Source: Daucus carota subsp. sativus (taxonomy: Eukaryota > Streptophyta > Magnoliopsida > Apiales > Apiaceae). From it: DNA of 64,000 bases. Position 1 is the first letter of the stretch. Each line of letters opens with the position of its first letter. The notes under the pieces are model-generated. The model worked only from the letters and a program-made list of their open reading frames with translations. It had not been told where the DNA came from and did no database searches. The position numbers were made by a program, and so were the translations under genes. The stretch spans positions 44,514,689-44,578,688 of the forward strand of contig NC_030381.2 in NCBI RefSeq assembly GCF_001625215.2. Reading direction: 5' to 3'. This document shows, piece after piece, positions 58,807 to 64,000 of the stretch.

Positions 58807-59545
58807 AGGGCTGTAAAATGATCCGGGTGATCCCGGGTACCCCTCTGCTCAAGTACCGGATTATATTATTTTTAGCTTGTCCAGATTTGGATCCGGGATC
58901 GTTTTATTCGGATCTAAACCGATCCCGGGTATTTGAGATTCGGATCTGAACCGGATATGATCCAGTATCATATTTTCTATTTTTTAACCGGGTAGTTTAT
59001 GATCCATCGAATATGAGCCGGATATGATCCACTAACACTAAGTATCATTATTATTTCAGTTGTTCAAATAACTATCATTAGTCTAAGTAAACATAATATT
59101 ATAAAGTATAATAATTTTAAATTAAAACTTATAGTTATATATTGATATATATCATTTATTAAATATATATGAAGATAATAAGTATGATCACATTAAATAA
59201 ATCATATTTTATGAAGATATAAACTTAAATAAGATAATAAAATTTTATAAAATGATAACTATTTACTTGCAAATATGATGGTGTTAAAATATAATATGTA
59301 TATGAGTTTGAATCGAATATGAACCGCGGATCATATTCGGTTATTCGGGTAGGATCATATTATGAAAAGTTATATGAGCCCGAATCTGAGCGGGTATAGG
59401 TGTGCTCGTATCCGGGATCATATATTATACGGGCTTAATTTTTCCGCCAGATTTGGATCGTTTTCAAAACGAATATGAGACATGTATCATATTTTCGAGC
59501 CGGATATGAGCCGAGACACCGGATAGTCCGTATCGATTTACAGCC
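58807..59545. mobile_element. Element with AGGGCTGTAAA ends (hAT-like)
   Basis: The left end AGGGCTGTAAAATGATCCG and right end gtatcgatttacagccct are inverse. TGGAGGGT occurs just before the left end and just after the right end (five bases further out), fitting an 8-bp hAT target duplication. The subterminal parts repeat gatccggg/cggatatga words; no transposase. Confidence 0.6.
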
Positions 59546-60537
59546 CTAATATTGGAGGGTAAGGAAAATAGGATGTGTGTGTTAAGAGAATAGAAGGGCG
59601 GAGGTATTGTTAGATTCGATGGAAATCAGCTTCTTTCTTCGATCAAATAGATTTTTAAGCCTACTGTAAAGTTACATTTGGTTGCTATTAGTATTGGCTC
59701 GGGAGGGAAACTTATTTTTCAATTTTTATAACAGTTTATAACTTATTATGCCTAATTTTTAACAATTTTTTTAAAGTTGCATTTGTAATTGCAGATTTGA
59801 TTACTAGTAGTTGCAAATATAGTTACAAATGCAACCTCCGTAATTTCAATATTTTTTTTAAGGAAAATGGTATTTTTGCAATTTTTATTTTATATTTGTA
59901 TTTTTTAAAATATTTAAAACATTTTGATAAAAAAATTTTAGACTCGGATATTTATAAGAAAACCCCTTTACTAATTTACATTATAGTGTTATATATTATT
60001 GAGGTTTTTCTATCTGACAAGTTGACATCGATATTATGTTTGGAACTGAGAGACTTAGGAGAAAATTAAAAATTTTGGATCAAATTAGAGATTTGATCAT
60101 ATGAATATTCTTTTATGAGAGCTATTAATTGCGTTATTTAATATTATCTTCAAAATATTATTTACATTGTTTGTTATAAGAAATGTAATTTATATTATGA
60201 GCGGCTCAATTACTTGAAAGTTTTTCATTTCCACGTTAAATCGTTGAAAATGTGATTTTAGATATTACATTGTAATTTCAGTTTGAATTTGATTATGAAT
60301 ATGTATAATCAAGTTTAACCAAGAACATATTCAATCTATTAAGTTCTTAATTAAAAATAATTTAAAAATATTATAATAAGAACTATAAATAATATGTAAA
60401 AATTATTAGACATTTTATTATCATGCCATATATAGTCTTATCTAATAAGATTAAAATATAATTTAATGTTATTAAATAAATGAGAAGGTTCGTGGAGTAG
60501 CAGATAATTTGAACTCTTGAATCTGTGTGAAGACTAT
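59546..60537. other. Intergenic, no gene seen
   Basis: AT-rich; the frame at 59797-60069 is a chance run of Phe/Ile/Leu/Lys codons. Confidence 0.4.
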
Positions 60538-60764
60538 GGGGCCGTTTGGGTTAGCTTAAAAGAAGTGACTTCTTGTTTAAATTAAAGAAGTGGAGTAGAA
60601 GTGATAAGTAAAAGAGTTAATAAAGTGTTTGGAAAAGAAGTAGAAGCTCTGAGAGAGAAGCTAGCATTCTCAGTTTCTTAAAAGTACTTCTACTTATTTA
60701 CATAAACGGGTCAAGAAAAAAAGAAATCAGAAGTAGAAGCCACTTCTGCTGCACAAACAGGCCC
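60538..60764. mobile_element. 227-bp MITE, second copy of the 1502 element
   Basis: It starts GGGGCCGTTTGGG and ends caaacaggccc, with TAT on both sides. The interior closely follows 1502-1727 (gcttaaaagaagtgacttct, ggagtagaagtgataagtaa, gagagagaagctagcattct). Confidence 0.75.
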
Positions 60765-61527
60765 TATGTAGACGTATCGGAGTCTTATGTGAGATTCTAA
60801 AGGCTGGACTACAAAACCCCAAAACGCATATCTAGAAATAAATTTTCTGAAATGTGCAATAAATAAATAATTTTTTAAAAATAATATATACAGTTGTAGA
60901 GAACCATTTTCATTATTTGGGTTGAACAGTGGATGATGAACGTCTATTTTTTGGAATACATTTTAATCCGATACCTGCGGCGAGTTCAGCCACCACCCCC
61001 GAGCCTGAGCTCTGCTCGAGCGTAGTCAGCCAGCTTCGTGACTATATAGAGAACCATTCCATATATAGGAGGCTATATATAAGAGGCTGATCTTATACTT
61101 ATATTTCAACAATAAAATATATATTAAACGACTTACTATTTAGAGGTGTTCTCCTCAAATTTTGGATAAAGAATGTGTGTGATTATGCATTATGCAATCT
61201 TACTCTTGTGTGACCTGTAATTTAATGGGCTGGGCTTGCGTATTTAAATACTTGTATCTTCTTATCTCTTGTTAGAAAAAACTAGCACGTGTAAACTATT
61301 CAGGGAAGCCAGATGAATTCTGACCCTTATAACGCTGGGGCGGAGAGTTGAGTGGAGTCCATCTGCAGCACAAGTGCACACCGTCGCATAAAGCTTACTT
61401 TTTCTTGTATAAAAAAAAAAGCAATTCAGTCTTACAGTCAACTATCTTACAGAGTATAAATTTATATGTTCCGTGATACTTTTGATATATTAATATAACA
61501 TATTATAATATATCTTATATAAAATAC

Positions 61528-61580
<53 letters not shown>

Positions 61581-61750
61581 CATGAAATATATTTTATATA
61601 CAAACTATTATAGTATATAAACAAATATAACCGGAACATGTTGGTGGATCAGATGTTGTTTTTTCATTTTTACTCTATCTAAGATATCTAACTATGTATA
61701 TCTTATAAATTATTATATATATAATATTTTTATTATATATATAATAATTC

Positions 61751-61785
<35 letters not shown>

Positions 61786-62908
61786 TCTTAATTATTATAT
61801 AAATTATAATGAATGAAACATTTTTTTTGGGAAATTTATAATTTATAATTAATAAATGTGAACTTGTAAGGAAACAAGTCGAGTCCATTTGTCACGGTTT
61901 ATTTTTCTGAAATAAGAATAAGTCGTTTATTTGTTGGAAAAATATATAAATACATATATTTTCCGAAAATAAGTGACTTTTTTAGAAAAAGTAACAAATA
62001 TTTCTATAACATAAATTAAATATCATCACATCAATGTTAAATTTTTTTCGAAAATATATACTTATGTAGCTTTTTCAAACATACTTGAAATATTATGGAT
62101 TACATTACTGCCCGTCATCATCATCGCTGTGTCTCCTTATTTTTGTTATCCGTGTAACGTGTCTAGGGTCGCTACCGATACGGATACAATGCATGATATC
62201 GGAGATCCCCGAGCTCCATCGAGCGGAATTAAAAGTGTAGGATTTAACCCTATTTTATTAGCACTTGGAGTTGTACACTTGTTACAAACTGCTTGCTGGT
62301 GACTGCCAAAGGCCAAGCAGACTCCTACACAAAGTTCGAAGTCGTCGAACCGCACTTTCAGGAGATCCGTTCGGGGTTCATATCAGTATACTACCCCATA
62401 ATATCTTCTACTACTAATATACCGTATAAATTTTTAATCATTTTGCGCAAGGATAAGGTGCTTATTTCGTACTAGCTCCTTATAAAAGACGAATAAAAAA
62501 ATGCTTGGTGCACAAAATTTTATACGTAATAACATATGATGGGGTGTATTTTAATTGGAATGATACTTCTGTAAATGTCAAATAAAATCCACCACATCAA
62601 TTATCATTTTATTATGTACAAATTTTATGTACACGAAAATTATGTTACAGCTAGTTAGCGTGTTCAAACACTGTTGATATAGAAGTTGGCAATTGGCATA
62701 GTGGATAAGGCTTTTACACTAGTAAAATACTAAAATTAACATCTACGATTCTACCGTGAAAGAGGGGGTGTTGAAGGTGGCCTTAGGGTTTACTTAAATA
62801 AGTAACGTAAGATTCTACTTGTTTAACCATCCCATGCATAATATCAACTTGAATATCCACTTGATTAGCTACCATATTTAGTTTTATTATTTACCAGTTC
62901 ACCTGGGC
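60765..62908. other. Intergenic; TA arrays at 61532-61576 and 61754-61783
   Basis: No supported gene. Two TA microsatellites are present. Positions 62101-62460 are GC-richer and look like transposon remains without clear ends. The last part is the promoter of the PR-1 gene. Confidence 0.4.
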
Positions 62909-62909
62909 T

Positions 62910-62917
62910 TATAAATA
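62910..62917 (+). promoter_or_regulatory. TATA box of the PR-1-like gene
   Basis: tataaata within gggcttataaataccc, about 70 bases before the ATG, giving an expected leader of about 40 bases. Confidence 0.6.
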
Positions 62918-62980
62918 CCCGCTTAGCAAACCATTCTTCTTCACTCAAAACCTCACACTTGATAAACAAATCAAAAAAAC

Positions 62981-63478
62981 ATGTACTTCCCTAAAATTCC
63001 CCTAGGCCTTCTGATTTTCCTAACACTAGCCACCATTTATCATCACTCTAATGCCCAAAACTCACCCACAGATTTCCTCAATTCACACAACACAACTCGT
63101 GCAAATGTCTTTTCCAATGGAGCCATGACATGGAGCACCACCTTGGCCAACTATGCATTGAACTATGCTAATGCCAGAGCCGGGGCCTGCAATCTCGTGC
63201 CCTCCGGTGGCTCGTACGGGGAGAACATAGCTACTGGTGCATCTCCTTCATTTACTGGTGTTGCGGCGGTCAACTTGTGGGTGAGTCAGAACGCTTACTA
63301 TAATTATGCAGCAAACACTTGTGCCTCGGGTCATGTTTGTACTTCTTACACTCAGGTGGTCTGGGCCAACTCTGTGCAACTCGGGTGCGCCAGGGTTTTG
63401 TGTACTAATAACGTCAACTATATTGTTGTTTGTAGCTATTCTGTTAAAGGCAATGTTGCCGGGGAATGGCCTTACTAG
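62981..63478 (+). CDS. PR-1-type CAP-domain secreted protein, 165 aa, missing one tetrad histidine
   Basis: A single exon from the ATG at 62981 to TAG 63476-63478. Residues 1-25 are a signal peptide ending SNA, cleaved before QNSP. The CAP domain follows: FLNSHNTTRANV (His36), TLANYALNYANARAGACNLV, GGSYGENIATG (Glu81), AAVNLWV, YTQVVWANSVQLGCARVLC, and the C-terminus GNVAGEWPY. Six cysteines (70, 114, 120, 136, 141, 151) can form the three family disulfides. In typical PR-1 the fourth site reads HYTQVVW; here it is SYTQVVW (Ser122). The cleavage motif before the C-terminal CAPE-type peptide (CNYxPxGN in typical PR-1) reads CSYSVKGN. The protein should be apoplastic; PR-1 proteins bind sterols and mark salicylate responses. 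Length and intronless structure are normal. Confidence 0.93.
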   Translation: MYFPKIPLGLLIFLTLATIYHHSNAQNSPTDFLNSHNTTRANVFSNGAMTWSTTLANYALNYANARAGACNLVPSGGSYGENIATGASPSFTGVAAVNLWVSQNAYYNYAANTCASGHVCTSYTQVVWANSVQLGCARVLCTNNVNYIVVCSYSVKGNVAGEWPY

Positions 63479-64000
63479 ATCTAGGACTACTTAGAACTTC
63501 ACGTACTGTTTGAAAAATGACCTAGAGAGCATTTTGAGCGTGATGAAATAAATTGATTTCAGTTCCTGTTTGAAACTTCAAGCTGAATATATCTATCTTT
63601 CATACTGCGCGCAGAAGCTGCTTCTAGTTTCATATACCCTAATTTTATTAAATATGCTTAAATAGATCATAACTGAGACCAAATCCAGCGAGGAGAGTTC
63701 AATTAGCAATTACCTTTCTCAGCAACGATCTAATGGTTGAGAAAATATTTTTCATCTTCGATTACATCCGTAAATATCGTCTTCCGGCTACAAGTTATAG
63801 CTATAAAAGAACATGTCCTGCAGATATAATTTTGTGCCAGTAGAAGAACAAATTCCCTGTTGATATAACAGCTGCTAATTAAATTCTAGAGGGAATCGAT
63901 TGGCAGGGACGGAAACCGTCTTAATTATATTTACCGGTTAGTTCAAGTGAATGCTGGCAACTTTGAGGAAATATCTTGATGTTAACTAGAGTAATTAATT
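63479..64000. other. 3' flank of the PR-1-like gene
   Basis: A possible poly(A) signal (atgaaataaatt) lies near 63541. No further gene is seen to the window end. Confidence 0.4.

Noticed and set aside
62687-62785. tRNA gene
   Set aside because: Only a box A-like segment; no acceptor stem pairing or proper T-loop could be found.

Overview
The window is AT-rich nuclear DNA of a higher plant. Coding regions are split by GT-AG introns, ATGs follow TATA boxes, and the gene families are plant-specific (ZF-HD homeobox, MIZ1/DUF617, ATL RING-H2, GEM-like GRAM, PR-1). Protein style and repeat content fit a eudicot, perhaps an asterid such as an Apiaceae species, but the sequence alone does not fix the species. 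There are no operons, no CRISPR arrays and no convincing rRNA or tRNA genes.

Layout. 0-2 kb: the 3' end of an unrecognised gene plus a decayed second copy of that end, split by a MITE. 3.0-3.5 kb: a small intronless gene of unknown function. 7.0-7.7 kb (-): a ZF-HD homeodomain transcription factor. 12.6-22.1 kb (-): a four-exon GEM-like GRAM-domain gene whose large introns hold a 560-bp foldback element and a Mutator-type MITE. 22.6-30.3 kb: a transposon cluster. Its core is a 5.5-kb element lying in a TA microsatellite inside a Stowaway MITE, and it carries broken exons of a REVEILLE/LHY-type MYB gene. 31.9-32.9 kb (-): an ANTH-domain clathrin assembly protein. 33-41.6 kb: a retroelement RNase H relic, a 1,530-bp Helitron inserted in a Harbinger-type MITE, an LTR fragment and further MITEs. 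42-47.05 kb: gene fragments (plastid-type serine hydroxymethyltransferase, OB-fold/RPA-like) ending at a Helitron-type 3' terminus. 48.5-49.3 kb (+): a MIZ1-like gene. 51.6-55.9 kb (-): a ten-exon GH5 exo-beta-1,3-glucanase with a fascin-like domain. 56.8-57.8 kb (-): an ATL RING-H2 E3 ligase. 63.0-63.5 kb (+): a PR-1-type CAP protein lacking one tetrad histidine.

The intact genes are ordinary single-copy plant genes with no evident shared pathway. The glucanase, the ATL ligase and PR-1 belong to families often tied to cell-wall or defence responses, but nothing here shows they act together. The most unusual content is the nested transposons. In two places an insertion can be dated and bounded exactly, because the interrupted element is present elsewhere in the window in unbroken form. 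At least two elements or element-linked segments carry pieces of host genes. All gene models were built by eye from splice sites, reading frame and recalled family motifs; no database search was run.
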